From Sulfurovum sp. (GTDB taxonomy: Bacteria > Campylobacterota > Campylobacteria > Campylobacterales > Sulfurovaceae), in the NCBI GenBank assembly GCA_003978375.1, contig QNZW01000040.1:1-26474 (forward strand): a DNA stretch of 26,474 nucleotides. Reading direction: 5' to 3'. A program made the position numbers and the translations under genes. Shown piece after piece: positions 9,418 to 17,058 of this stretch (within the stretch, counting starts at the first letter, position 1; each line of letters opens with the position of its first letter). The notes under the pieces are model-generated. The model ran no database searches and was not told the origin of the DNA. It worked only from the letters and a program-made list of their open reading frames with translations.

Positions 9418-10041
9418 ATGAAATTCCCAAAATGTGACAAAACTCCACTAGGTATCTACCCTATAGTAGATAGAGCCTACAAGCTAAGACCACTATATGA
9501 AGTAGGTATCACCACTGCACAACTTAGAACCAAAGATAGGTTTAGAGGAAAAGCACTAGAAGATGAAGTCATAGAAGCTATAGCCATCTCAGAAGAATTT
9601 AATGTTCGTTTTTTCCTCAATGACTTTTGGGAACTGGGAATTAAGCATAAAGCTTATGGCATACATCTAGGACAAGAAGATATACAAGATGCTGATGTAA
9701 AAGCTATATTTGATGCAGGGATAAGATTAGGTATTAGCACTCACACAAGAGATGAAATAGATATAGCAATGTCTTTTAAGCCTTCCTATTTGGCAATAGG
9801 TCCTATTTATGAAACGAATTCTAAAAAAATGGTATATCATCCAGTGGGTATTGAAGATTTAAAACGTTGGGCTAAAGGTGTAGATTTTCCTATTGTGGCT
9901 ATAGGGGGGATAAATAGCAATACTATAGAAGAAGTGATACAGACAAAATCAGCAGATGGTATAGCTATGATATCGGCTGTATTAGAAAAAGGGGAAATTT
10001 CTAAAGAAAAAATAAAAGTATTAATGGATTTTTTAATTTAA
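9418..10041 (+). CDS. thiE: Thiamine-phosphate synthase
   Basis: Joins hydroxymethylpyrimidine pyrophosphate and thiazole phosphate to thiamine phosphate. It is 207 aa, a TIM barrel with the family motifs in order: GIYPIVD at strand 1, AQLRTKD (substrate-binding Arg/Lys), FFLNDFWELGIK, YGIHLGQEDI, LGISTHT, LAIGPIYETNSKK and the phosphate-binding VAIGGI, then DGIAMISAVL. AAGGA precedes the ATG. The 110-base gap after thiG shows no clear terminator, so it probably belongs to the thiC transcript. The closely related regulator TenI is the alternative, but the TNSKK loop and operon position favour ThiE. Confidence 0.93.
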   Translation: MKFPKCDKTPLGIYPIVDRAYKLRPLYEVGITTAQLRTKDRFRGKALEDEVIEAIAISEEFNVRFFLNDFWELGIKHKAYGIHLGQEDIQDADVKAIFDAGIRLGISTHTRDEIDIAMSFKPSYLAIGPIYETNSKKMVYHPVGIEDLKRWAKGVDFPIVAIGGINSNTIEEVIQTKSADGIAMISAVLEKGEISKEKIKVLMDFLI

Positions 10042-10150
10042 TTTCAACAATATGATAGTAATTATTGAAGTTATCTAAACTGACAAAAGTCATTGCATTG
10101 TGGGTATCTGCAAAGAATCGTAGATTAACCCAAAAGGTAAGAGGTAATAC

Positions 10151-10188
10151 TTTGCTAATGCAAATATGCTATTGTATCACTATACAAT
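10151..10188. promoter_or_regulatory. Two adjacent small hairpins between thiE and thiD
   Basis: TTTGC-TAAT-GCAAA (10151-10164) and ATTGTAT-CACT-ATACAAT (10171-10188) are perfect inverted repeats in the 194-base thiE-thiD gap. They could be an operator, an mRNA processing site, or part of a separate thiD promoter. The rest of the gap is A/T-rich with no open frame of note. Confidence 0.3.
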
Positions 10189-10235
10189 TCAATAAAGCAG
10201 GTAATAAATTTTGATTAAAAAAATAAAGAAAATAT

Positions 10236-11051
10236 ATGTATAGCACTTTTAAAACTACAGTGTTAACGATTGCAGGCTCAGATACGTATGCAGGTGCAGG
10301 AATCCAAGTAGATTCAAAAACGATACATACTTTAAAAGCATATGCTTTTTCTGTTGTAACGGCACTTACTGCTCAAAATTCTACAGGGGTAAAAGATGTC
10401 TATATTACTCCTAAAAAAAGTCTTAAAATGCAACTTGAAAGTATATTGGATGATGTGACAGTGGATGCAGTTAAGATAGGTATGCTTGCTAATGCTGATA
10501 CTATCTCTGTAGTGGTTGATGCTATAGACAAATATAGACTAAAGAATATTGTACTAGATACGGTTTTAATAAGTAGTAGTGGAAAGATACTTTTAGAAAA
10601 ACAAGCCATTGATGTGATGAAAAAAGAACTTTTTCCACGAGTAGATCTTATTACTCCAAATTTACCTGAGGTCAATATGCTTTTAGGTACAAATTATGTG
10701 GGTAATAGTAAAGAAGTAGAAGCTATATCACAAAGTTTTTTTGATTTAGGAGTCAAAGCAGTACTCATCAAAGGTGGACATAGTGAAGATAAAAATAATG
10801 CCACAGACTACTTGGTAGAAAAATCTTACCTTACGGTACCATACTCAACAGCAAAGTTAGATACGACACATACACATGGCACAGGATGTGTACTCTCTTC
10901 TGCAATCGCAACACACCTTGCAAAAGGAGAAACCTTAGAACAAAGTGTAGGACTTTCTAAAGATTTTTTATACAAAAGTTTACATACTGCAAACAGTCTA
11001 AAATTTAAATATAATAGTGAAAATGAAACACGAAAAGAACCACTACTTTAA
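10236..11051 (+). CDS. thiD: Hydroxymethylpyrimidine/phosphomethylpyrimidine kinase
   Basis: Ribokinase-fold enzyme that phosphorylates hydroxymethylpyrimidine and its monophosphate, supplying the pyrophosphate substrate of ThiE. It is 271 aa. Motifs include LTIAGSDTYAGAGIQVDSKT at the N-terminus (substrate site), VKIGMLAN, VLDTVLISSSGK, DLITPNLPEV, VLIKGGH and THTHGTGCVLSSAIA, where Gly-Thr-Gly-Cys forms the anion hole with the catalytic Cys. The start has only a weak AAAGAAA upstream, and the 194-base gap before it suggests either low translation or its own promoter. A hairpin overlaps the stop codon and precedes the second riboswitch. Confidence 0.93.
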   Translation: MYSTFKTTVLTIAGSDTYAGAGIQVDSKTIHTLKAYAFSVVTALTAQNSTGVKDVYITPKKSLKMQLESILDDVTVDAVKIGMLANADTISVVVDAIDKYRLKNIVLDTVLISSSGKILLEKQAIDVMKKELFPRVDLITPNLPEVNMLLGTNYVGNSKEVEAISQSFFDLGVKAVLIKGGHSEDKNNATDYLVEKSYLTVPYSTAKLDTTHTHGTGCVLSSAIATHLAKGETLEQSVGLSKDFLYKSLHTANSLKFKYNSENETRKEPLL

Positions 11052-11073
11052 ATGAGAGTTAATCACTCTTATT
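11051..11073 (+). terminator. Hairpin at the end of thiD
   Basis: AATGAGAGT (11051-11059) pairs with ACTCTTATT (11065-11073) around a five-base loop, giving nine pairs with one G:U directly at the thiD stop. Only a short T-run follows, so termination may be partial. Confidence 0.45.
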
Positions 11074-11099
11074 TAAGGTATGTTAAATATAAATTAAAG

Positions 11100-11105
11100 T
11101 ATAAA
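11100..11105 (+). promoter_or_regulatory. Candidate -10 of the thiamine-uptake operon
   Basis: TATAAA at 11100-11105 would start transcription just before the second TPP riboswitch. No convincing -35 was found in this A/T-rich gap. Confidence 0.3.
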
Positions 11106-11115
11106 TTAATATCAA

Positions 11116-11209
11116 TCTCTCGGGGTGCCAAATATCTGCAATGTTAGATATGGCTGAGATACTATAACCCGTTGAACTTGAACTGGACAACTCCAGCGTA
11201 AGGAAGAGA
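11116..11209 (+). ncRNA. TPP riboswitch upstream of the TonB receptor
   Basis: TCTCTCGGGGTGCC opens P1/P2, GGCTGAGA forms the pyrimidine-binding box, then CCCGTTGAACTTGAACTGG and TCCAGCGTAAGGAAGAGA. P1 forms from TCTCT (11116-11120) with AGAGA (11205-11209). It is shorter in P3 than the thiC element but shares its GAACTTGAACTGG variant. It identifies the downstream operon as thiamine-regulated. Confidence 0.95.
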
Positions 11210-11227
11210 AGTATTTAGCACCTACTA

Positions 11228-11252
11228 CTCTCCTTAATTTTTGTTTTAAGGA
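11228..11252 (+). promoter_or_regulatory. Predicted SD-sequestering hairpin of the uptake riboswitch
   Basis: TCCTTAA (11231-11237) is perfectly complementary to TTAAGGA (11246-11252), which holds the AAGGA ribosome binding site five bases before the ATG at 11258. CTCTCCTT (11228-11235) can alternatively pair with AAGGAAGAG of riboswitch P1 (11200-11208) with one bulged A. With TPP bound, P1 would hold its strand and the ribosome binding site would be masked. Confidence 0.6.
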
Positions 11253-11257
11253 CATAC

Positions 11258-13345
11258 ATGAAAACCAAAATTTTAACTTTATCGATGATGGCATCTTATG
11301 CTTTACTCAGCAATACAATCATTGCTGAAGAAATAACACTTGATCCCATTGTAGTAAACTCCGATTTTAGAGAACAAAATCTTTCTCAAACCACAAACTC
11401 AGTCAGCATTATCAATGAAAATGAAATTTATGATAAAGCACCACAATCTTTTGTAGAAGTTCTCTCTACTTCACCCAACGTAAATTTTACTTCAGGCGCA
11501 TCTAAAGCAAAATATATACAAATCAGAGGGATAGGAGAACGAAGTCAATTTTCTAACCCCATTAATCCTTCTGTTGGATTAATTGCTGATGGGATAGACC
11601 TTTCAAATGCTACGCTTGGCGTATCTCTTTTTGATGTGAAACAAATAGAAATACTTAGAGGTCCTCAAGGGACAACTTTTGGAGCCAATGGATTAGCAGG
11701 TGTAGTCACAGTACAAAGCAATGAACCTACAAAAGAGACCCAAGGACACCTAGAAGCAACTGCAGGAAACTATAACACAAAAGCATTGGGTGCAGCCATA
11801 GGTGGTAGTCTCATAAAAGATACACTTTTAGGTAGATTTTCTGTCTATAAAAATAAAAGTGATGGGTTTATGAAAAATAGTTTTTTAGACCGTAAAGATA
11901 CCAACAATATAGACGAACTTACAGCCAAAGCACAGCTTCGTTGGCTAGTTTCAGATAATTTTACGATAGATATGCACTACCTACATGCAGATATTGCCAA
12001 TGGATATGACGCATTTACCTTTGATAACTCTAGAACCTCTCATGCAGATCAACCAGGTGAAGATACGCAAAAGACCGATGCTGTTTCATTGAAGTCAGTG
12101 TATGATTTAGATACGATGCAATTCATCACACAAATGAGTTATGCCAAATCCAATATGACTTATAGCTATGATGAAGATTGGTCTTATGTCGGCGAATTTG
12201 ATGAATCACTCTATCCATATAGCTCTTTTGATTCGTATCATAGAGAGAAAAAACAAGCAGATATTGATATGCGATTACTCTCCAACAAAGAAGGACGTAT
12301 TTTCAATGGAAGCACTGATTGGACCATGGGAGTCTATTACAAAGACAACAAAGAGAAATTTAAGCGAGAATATACCTATCTTGATGCACCTTTTTTAAGT
12401 GATTACCATACGAAGAATGAAGCCCTTTATACACAACTAGATACACATCTAAATGATAAACTTACACTCATTACAGGAGCACGGGTAGAAAAATGGAAAG
12501 CTACCTATACTGACTCTGATGCTTTGAGTATAGATACAGATGAAGTACTTGTTGGAGGTAAAGTGGGTCTTTCTTATGAAGCTGCAAAAAATATGCTCTA
12601 TTACACAACACTCTCTAAAGGATATAAACCAGGGGGTGTAAATCCTGATAATTCTTTAAATGATGCAGCAAGATCATACAAAACTGAAACACTTTGGAAC
12701 TTAGACTTAGGTGTGAACTCTAGCTATTATGAAAATGCACTCACAAGTCGTGTTAATTTCTTTTATGGCAAAAGAAAAGATCAACAAGTCAAAAGTTCTG
12801 TGGTGCAAGTCAGAGAAGATGGAAGTACAGACTTTACAGATTATATTGCAAATGCTGCAAAGGGTACCTACTATGGAGCAGAAATACAAGTAGATTACTT
12901 TGCCAATGACGCCCTTCACCTCTATGCAACACTTGGACTTTTGCATACGAAATTTGACAAATATATAGATCCAAATCCTAGTACACTTGATGTCAATGGC
13001 AGAGCCGTGGCACAATCACCTAAATATCAGTACAATCTTGGGTTTGACTATGCCTTAAGTGAGGCATTAATCTTTAAAACAAATATTGCAGGAAAAGACA
13101 GTTATTACTTCTCAAATAGACATAATGAAAAAGCAAAAGCGTATACTTTGTTAAATGCTAGTTTTGAATACCTTTACCAAGATATCACTATGACACTATG
13201 GGGTAACAATCTAACCAATAGCGACTATCAAGTACGTGGCTTTGGTACCTTTGGTAATAATCCAGGCAATGGCTATAAGACTGAGCTTTATACACAACAA
13301 GGTGATCCAAGAACATTTGGATTTACATTAGGATATGATTTCTAA
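11258..13345 (+). CDS. TonB-dependent outer-membrane receptor, probable thiamine transporter
   Basis: A 695-aa outer-membrane beta-barrel receptor. A signal peptide covers about residues 1-23 (cleavage near IIAEE), followed by a TonB-box-like DPIVV. The plug domain contains SVSIINENEIYDKAP, IQIRGIGERSQF, VEILRGPQGTTFGANGLAG-type motifs (here QIEILRGPQGTTFGAN) and AGVVTVQSNEP. The remaining residues form strands with aromatic girdles, ending in GFTLGYDF with the C-terminal Phe required for barrel insertion. Substrate is inferred from the TPP riboswitch upstream and from the thiamine-binding, PnuT and kinase genes downstream; TPP or thiamine are both possible. Uptake across the outer membrane needs TonB-ExbBD, encoded elsewhere. 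Confidence 0.92.
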   Translation: MKTKILTLSMMASYALLSNTIIAEEITLDPIVVNSDFREQNLSQTTNSVSIINENEIYDKAPQSFVEVLSTSPNVNFTSGASKAKYIQIRGIGERSQFSNPINPSVGLIADGIDLSNATLGVSLFDVKQIEILRGPQGTTFGANGLAGVVTVQSNEPTKETQGHLEATAGNYNTKALGAAIGGSLIKDTLLGRFSVYKNKSDGFMKNSFLDRKDTNNIDELTAKAQLRWLVSDNFTIDMHYLHADIANGYDAFTFDNSRTSHADQPGEDTQKTDAVSLKSVYDLDTMQFITQMSYAKSNMTYSYDEDWSYVGEFDESLYPYSSFDSYHREKKQADIDMRLLSNKEGRIFNGSTDWTMGVYYKDNKEKFKREYTYLDAPFLSDYHTKNEALYTQLDTHLNDKLTLITGARVEKWKATYTDSDALSIDTDEVLVGGKVGLSYEAAKNMLYYTTLSKGYKPGGVNPDNSLNDAARSYKTETLWNLDLGVNSSYYENALTSRVNFFYGKRKDQQVKSSVVQVREDGSTDFTDYIANAAKGTYYGAEIQVDYFANDALHLYATLGLLHTKFDKYIDPNPSTLDVNGRAVAQSPKYQYNLGFDYALSEALIFKTNIAGKDSYYFSNRHNEKAKAYTLLNASFEYLYQDITMTLWGNNLTNSDYQVRGFGTFGNNPGNGYKTELYTQQGDPRTFGFTLGYDF

Positions 13346-13356
13346 AAGGCAATATT

Positions 13357-13611
13357 ATGGAAATATCTGTTGATATTAGTATGTACCCACTTCAAAAAGA
13401 GTTTGAAGCACCTATTTTGGCATTCATTGCTAAGCTAGAGCAAGAAAAAAGTATTGAAGTAGTACGCAATGAATTGAGCACTCAAATGCATGGTGATTAC
13501 AAGACCATTATGTCACTGTTGGAAAAGGAGATGTTTTCTGTTTTTACAGAGATACCACACTCTATTTTTGTACTAAAATTTGTAGGCAACAATAGACGAG
13601 GTCAGTACTAA
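13357..13611 (+). CDS. YkoF/MTH1187-type thiamine-binding protein
   Basis: An 84-aa ferredoxin-like-fold protein of the Thiamine_BP group. It starts with a strand ISVDISMYPLQ, has a helix FEAPILAFIAKLEQ, a strand IEVVRNELSTQMHGDY (the family's glutamate/threonine/glycine region), a helix YKTIMSLLEKEMF and a final strand SIFVLKFVGNN. Related proteins bind thiamine or hydroxymethylpyrimidine in the cytosol. AAAGG lies upstream. The gene starts eleven bases after the receptor and ends one base before pnuT, so it is part of the uptake operon. Assignment rests on pattern and context; binding is inferred. Confidence 0.7.
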   Translation: MEISVDISMYPLQKEFEAPILAFIAKLEQEKSIEVVRNELSTQMHGDYKTIMSLLEKEMFSVFTEIPHSIFVLKFVGNNRRGQY

Positions 13612-13612
13612 G

Positions 13613-14215
13613 ATGTCCTTTCAAAATAGTATAGATGCTTTTATGGCGATGTCTATGTGGGAGATTGTCGCTACACTTCTTGGTATTGCTTATGTGATTT
13701 TAGCAGCAAAAGAGTCACAATGGGCATGGCCTTTTGCTTTTTTAAGTACCCTTATCTATACCATACTATTTTGGGAGGGAGCATTGGTCTCTTCTTCAAT
13801 CCTAAATTTTTACTATATGATAATGGCTGTGTATGGCTATTTACTATGGCGTAAAGATGCCCAAGGAAAACGCCTTCATGTAACAAAGTGGCATGGCACA
13901 AAACTATTTAAAATCATCGCCTTAGGACTCATCTTTTCCTGTATTGTTGGATATCTATCAGATACCTATGCTGGTGCAAGATATGCGTATTTAGATGCTT
14001 TTGTGATGGTGTTTTCTGTGATTGCCACATGGATGCTTACACAAAAAATACTTGAAAATTGGCTTCTTTGGGTTGTGACAGATGCTGCAGCAGTGGTGCT
14101 GTATTGGAAATCTGGATATTATGCAACGATTGTATTGTTTATGCTCTATGTTATACTTGCAATTTATGGCTATATTACTTGGCGTAAAGCATATGAAAAA
14201 CATCAATACCTATAG
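13613..14215 (+). CDS. pnuT: PnuT-type thiamine transporter (PnuC family)
   Basis: Inner-membrane facilitator of the PnuC vitamin transporter family. It is 200 aa with about seven hydrophobic segments, matching the SWEET-like seven-helix PnuC fold. The family signature is AAKESQWAWPFAFLSTLIY, and WGAL/YGYLLWRKD and YGYITWRK-like repeats follow helices. Within the family, genes under TPP riboswitches are called PnuT and carry thiamine instead of nicotinamide riboside. Facilitated diffusion is thought to be driven by intracellular phosphorylation, which fits the kinase encoded directly downstream with a 23-base overlap. Confidence 0.88.
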   Translation: MSFQNSIDAFMAMSMWEIVATLLGIAYVILAAKESQWAWPFAFLSTLIYTILFWEGALVSSSILNFYYMIMAVYGYLLWRKDAQGKRLHVTKWHGTKLFKIIALGLIFSCIVGYLSDTYAGARYAYLDAFVMVFSVIATWMLTQKILENWLLWVVTDAAAVVLYWKSGYYATIVLFMLYVILAIYGYITWRKAYEKHQYL

Positions 14216-14915
14216 CCTATTTGATGATGATGCCATCAAAACAATTACGCCATTATCCTCACAGGGATATTGTAATAAAAATTATCTCATTCGCACAGAA
14301 AAAACCCAATACATTTTAAGAGAATTTTTACGTCAAGACATAGATAGACCACAAGAGTACAACATACATATACAAGCCTACAAAAAAGGTATTAGTTCAC
14401 AGATATATATCTTTACCAAAACATTTATGGTATCTGCGTTTTTAGAAGGAATACATAAAAGCAAACTCAATAATAAGGATGTAATTCTTTTAGCCAAAAC
14501 CATAAAAAAACTACATAGTATTAAGACAAATGCTGCACCTATTGATCTACAAATAAAAAACAAAACAGATGCAGTCATACGTGCTTTTAATACCATAAAC
14601 AGCTATCCAAAAGAGTATGTACTCTGCCATAATGACTTAAATCCACAAAATATATTTTTTCCTAATAAAGAAATTGAGAGCGCCAACCACCATAATATCT
14701 ATCCTGTAAAACTGATAGATTTTGAATATGCTGGTATCAATGATAGATATTTTGATTTGGCTTGTGTTTGTGTAGAGTTTGGGTTAGAAGATGAGATGCT
14801 AGAGGTATTTTTGCAAACATACTTTAATGATACCTACTATCACCTTGAAAAATTAAATGCATACAAAGTGATATATAAAGCATTATGTGAAGCATGGTTT
14901 CAAGATAATCTATAG
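14193..14915 (+). CDS. APH/choline-kinase-fold kinase, probable thiamine kinase
   Basis: A 240-aa small-molecule kinase of the aminoglycoside phosphotransferase/choline kinase superfamily. Motifs include QYILREFLR with the ATP-binding Lys replaced by Arg, the catalytic loop CHNDLNPQNIFF (Asp148, Asn153) and the metal-binding DFEYAGINDRYFDLA (Asp176). The position behind PnuT in a TPP-riboswitch operon supports thiamine as substrate, trapping imported vitamin as thiamine phosphate (ThiK-like). The start at 14193 overlaps pnuT by 23 bases; the frame is open further upstream, but that part is inside pnuT and not kinase-like. Choline or another alcohol remains possible. It ends the operon before a hairpin. 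Confidence 0.8.
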   Translation: MKNINTYSLFDDDAIKTITPLSSQGYCNKNYLIRTEKTQYILREFLRQDIDRPQEYNIHIQAYKKGISSQIYIFTKTFMVSAFLEGIHKSKLNNKDVILLAKTIKKLHSIKTNAAPIDLQIKNKTDAVIRAFNTINSYPKEYVLCHNDLNPQNIFFPNKEIESANHHNIYPVKLIDFEYAGINDRYFDLACVCVEFGLEDEMLEVFLQTYFNDTYYHLEKLNAYKVIYKALCEAWFQDNL

Positions 14916-14968
14916 ATTATTTTATTGTAAACCAGAACCTAATATCGCAAATCATATAAAGGCTCTCT

Positions 14969-14988
14969 TATAGTCCCTTTAGACTATA
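14969..14988. terminator. Bidirectional terminator-like hairpin between convergent operons
   Basis: TATAGTC (14969-14975) and GACTATA (14982-14988) are perfectly complementary around CCTTTA. The hairpin lies at the meeting point of the thiamine-uptake operon and the molybdoenzyme operon and overlaps the stop codon of the 14984-15445 gene. Confidence 0.5.
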
Positions 14989-15445
14989 CAAAATACTCTT
15001 TAATAATTTGAGGAAAGAGCTTTATGGTTTTTCTAGCTTTTTCTATTTTGACTTGAAAAATTTCTGCTGAAGCTGGATAATGTATCATCAGCTCATCATA
15101 AATGGCTATTTTATCTTCCATATGTGCTTTGAGTGCATCAAGTACCAATTGCATATTTTCTTTACTGGTTGCATATTTCATTAATAATTCAAACATACGT
15201 TTACGTGGGTGAATTGCCATATCATCTCCAGCAACACTTGCAATCTCTTTAATATCCCAACGAGAAATATAGATACCACTTACAGCAGGAGCAACCAGCT
15301 TAGCATACAATGCCTCTGTATAAGAAGGATAATCCTTTAAATCTACTTCTTCATCAGAATCACACTGTCCATCAGGACAAAATGCAGGATTGTCATTAAA
15401 ATTCTCAAACTCTTTTCTTAAATCTTCCATATTTCTTTCATTCAT
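14984..15445 (-). CDS. Protein of unknown function, last gene of the molybdoenzyme operon
   Basis: A 153-aa cytosolic protein (no signal or membrane segment), acidic N-terminal third with CPDGQC at about residues 23-28 and a helical C-terminal two-thirds (LMKYATSKENMQLVLDALKAHMEDKIAIYDELM). AGGAG six bases upstream fixes the start at 15445. It overlaps the preceding gene by eight bases, so it is translationally coupled to it. I do not recognise the family. Its position suggests an accessory role in maturation or electron supply of the molybdoenzyme. The two close cysteines could bind metal, but two alone are not enough for an Fe-S cluster. Confidence 0.8.
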   Translation of the reverse strand: MNERNMEDLRKEFENFNDNPAFCPDGQCDSDEEVDLKDYPSYTEALYAKLVAPAVSGIYISRWDIKEIASVAGDDMAIHPRKRMFELLMKYATSKENMQLVLDALKAHMEDKIAIYDELMIHYPASAEIFQVKIEKARKTIKLFPQIIKEYFV

Positions 15446-15917
15446 TATTTTCTCCTATTAATACGGGAATATCATCCACGTCTATTTTCGCATCAAACCA
15501 ACGGTTTGCTATGAGCATCATTTTTGACACAAATAAAATTTGCTCATCTAAAAACTCAGGCTTCTCAAAAAGTGCTTTGGCTTCATCGTCTAAACAATAA
15601 CCTAATACTTTCCCCTCTTCTACTTCTATAAAATCTAAGCGTCCTTCTCTTTGACTTACTTCATCTAAACTATCACAATAGTGTAATGCATCCTGTCCAA
15701 ATTCACTTTCAATCATCATTTGGGTTACTTTGGATTGCCCCACGTTGTTCATAGTGTAGGCAAAATGTTCATCGCTTACATTCAGTGCAATGGCTGTGGC
15801 ATTGATACCTTGATGCTTCATGATTTTATTAAAATAACGTCTCATATATCCTGTTTGTGCATTATGTCCTAAAATAGTACATAACCCTGTATCAGGTTTA
15901 ATCTCTTCAGGTCTCAT
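15438..15917 (-). CDS. Shikimate-dehydrogenase-like substrate domain without the NADP domain (tentative)
   Basis: A 159-aa protein. The order of features resembles the AroE substrate domain: a first strand and turn TILGHNAQTGYMRRYFNKIM (AroE: xxxGNPIxHSxSPxxHN), a second strand NATAIALNV, a segment ending GRLDFIEVEEGKVLGYCLDD that lines up with AroE GAVNTxxxxDGxLxGxNTD, and a C-terminal helix KMMLIANRWFDAKIDVDDIPVL like the last AroE helix. The central Rossmann domain is absent, so no dehydrogenase activity is expected; the AroE Lys/Asp pair is not clearly kept. Overlaps with both neighbours (11 and 8 bases) tie it to the molybdoenzyme operon. This is pattern-based inference by eye. Confidence 0.75.
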   Translation of the reverse strand: MRPEEIKPDTGLCTILGHNAQTGYMRRYFNKIMKHQGINATAIALNVSDEHFAYTMNNVGQSKVTQMMIESEFGQDALHYCDSLDEVSQREGRLDFIEVEEGKVLGYCLDDEAKALFEKPEFLDEQILFVSKMMLIANRWFDAKIDVDDIPVLIGENNE

Positions 15918-17058
15918 TATCTTTGCCTTTCTGCTCTTTGTTGCTTTGTAGCGCCGCTTTCATTCTTTTGGCATTGCTATGTAAGAACTTTGCTTCCTCT
16001 TCTTCTTCACTACAGCGTAAACAACTCATCTCTCCACCTTGATAGGTAAAAGGATTTCCGCATTCATTACATCGACGTATGTCAAATGTTGCTAAGGTGC
16101 GTTGCGTAGGTTCAAAAAATTCTTTTATCTCAAATCCTGCTTGTAGTTGTATTGCATCAGGCTCACAAACATCATGGCAAAGACGACATTTAACACAGTG
16201 CATCGCATCAAAGTGAATGAGTGAAAAATTTCCATCACTACTTAGTGCACCTGTAGGACAAATACGATAACAAATTTGACAGTTGGTACAACGTTCATCT
16301 ACAAACTTTTGTGATGTAAAACCAATATCTTCTTCTGCCAATACTTCAAAAGTATCTGGTACCTTTGCGTGTTTGAGTGTTGTTAAAAGTATTTTACGTT
16401 TATCTGGTAGATTTTTTTCTTTCATTTTTTGGAGTGTATCCCCATCTAGTGAAAAAACCTTCAATGCCTCTGCTTCTACTGCTTCATCAAAACTCATTTT
16501 ATGCTTCACAGCACCTTTGAGTGAAATATTACCTAAAAAAGAGCGTCTATCCTCTACCTCTTCTTTACTCTTGTCTGCTCTAGTCTCTTTTGGTATTTCT
16601 ATAGTATCTACATTCGATAATAGCCGCTTATCACTAAAAGACGAAAGTACAAAATTGGCCTCTTCTACACGTGCTTCTATTTGCTCATAAAGTATACTTT
16701 GACTATCATAAGAGCTCAAATCTATGCTAATCTCTTCTTCACTTGCCAACGCCAAAGAGATTAAATGCTCTACACTCAAAACAGAAAGGCATGGCACATT
16801 CAATTTTGGACTTATGAGTCGTATTTTTGACTCTAAAAAAGTGAAAAAAAACTCTGTTGTAGAAAAATCAGAAAGAGAGAATGCTTCTGTAGGACACACA
16901 CCTACACAAGCTGCTGCTTCTACACCTGTTTGGTTAGCAAAACTTGGTAAGTTGTCCACAAGCGTAATAGATTCAGGACAAGCATCTATACATTGTGTAC
17001 AATCAGACATTTTACTAGATGCCCTAATACAAGAACTTATCTCTAAATGTAAAGACAT
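15907..17058 (-). CDS. Multi-cluster 4Fe-4S ferredoxin-like accessory protein
   Basis: A 383-aa cytosolic iron-sulfur protein. The N-terminal half carries CxxCxxxCP (Cys20, Cys23, Cys27) plus Cys10 and CVGVCP (Cys51, Cys55). The C-terminal half has two complete clusters, CTNCQICYRICP (257-267) and CVKCRLCHDVCE (288-298), and then a CxxC...CxxC pair (330, 333, 346, 349) like a zinc ribbon or rubredoxin knuckle. A twin-arginine-like RRSFLG sits internally at 171-176. It shares one base with the TorD gene (TAATG) and overlaps the next gene by 11. It probably serves in maturation of, or electron transfer to, the molybdoenzyme, similar in idea to NapF; the exact role is unknown. Confidence 0.85.
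   Translation of the reverse strand: MSLHLEISSCIRASSKMSDCTQCIDACPESITLVDNLPSFANQTGVEAAACVGVCPTEAFSLSDFSTTEFFFTFLESKIRLISPKLNVPCLSVLSVEHLISLALASEEEISIDLSSYDSQSILYEQIEARVEEANFVLSSFSDKRLLSNVDTIEIPKETRADKSKEEVEDRRSFLGNISLKGAVKHKMSFDEAVEAEALKVFSLDGDTLQKMKEKNLPDKRKILLTTLKHAKVPDTFEVLAEEDIGFTSQKFVDERCTNCQICYRICPTGALSSDGNFSLIHFDAMHCVKCRLCHDVCEPDAIQLQAGFEIKEFFEPTQRTLATFDIRRCNECGNPFTYQGGEMSCLRCSEEEEEAKFLHSNAKRMKAALQSNKEQKGKDNET

Noticed and set aside
9418..10041. TenI (non-catalytic ThiE relative)
   Set aside because: The substrate-loop and phosphate-site motifs of ThiE are intact and it occupies the thiE position.
14082..14192. A longer kinase with 37 additional N-terminal residues
   Set aside because: This part is an alternative frame over pnuT, with no ribosome binding site and no kinase-like sequence.
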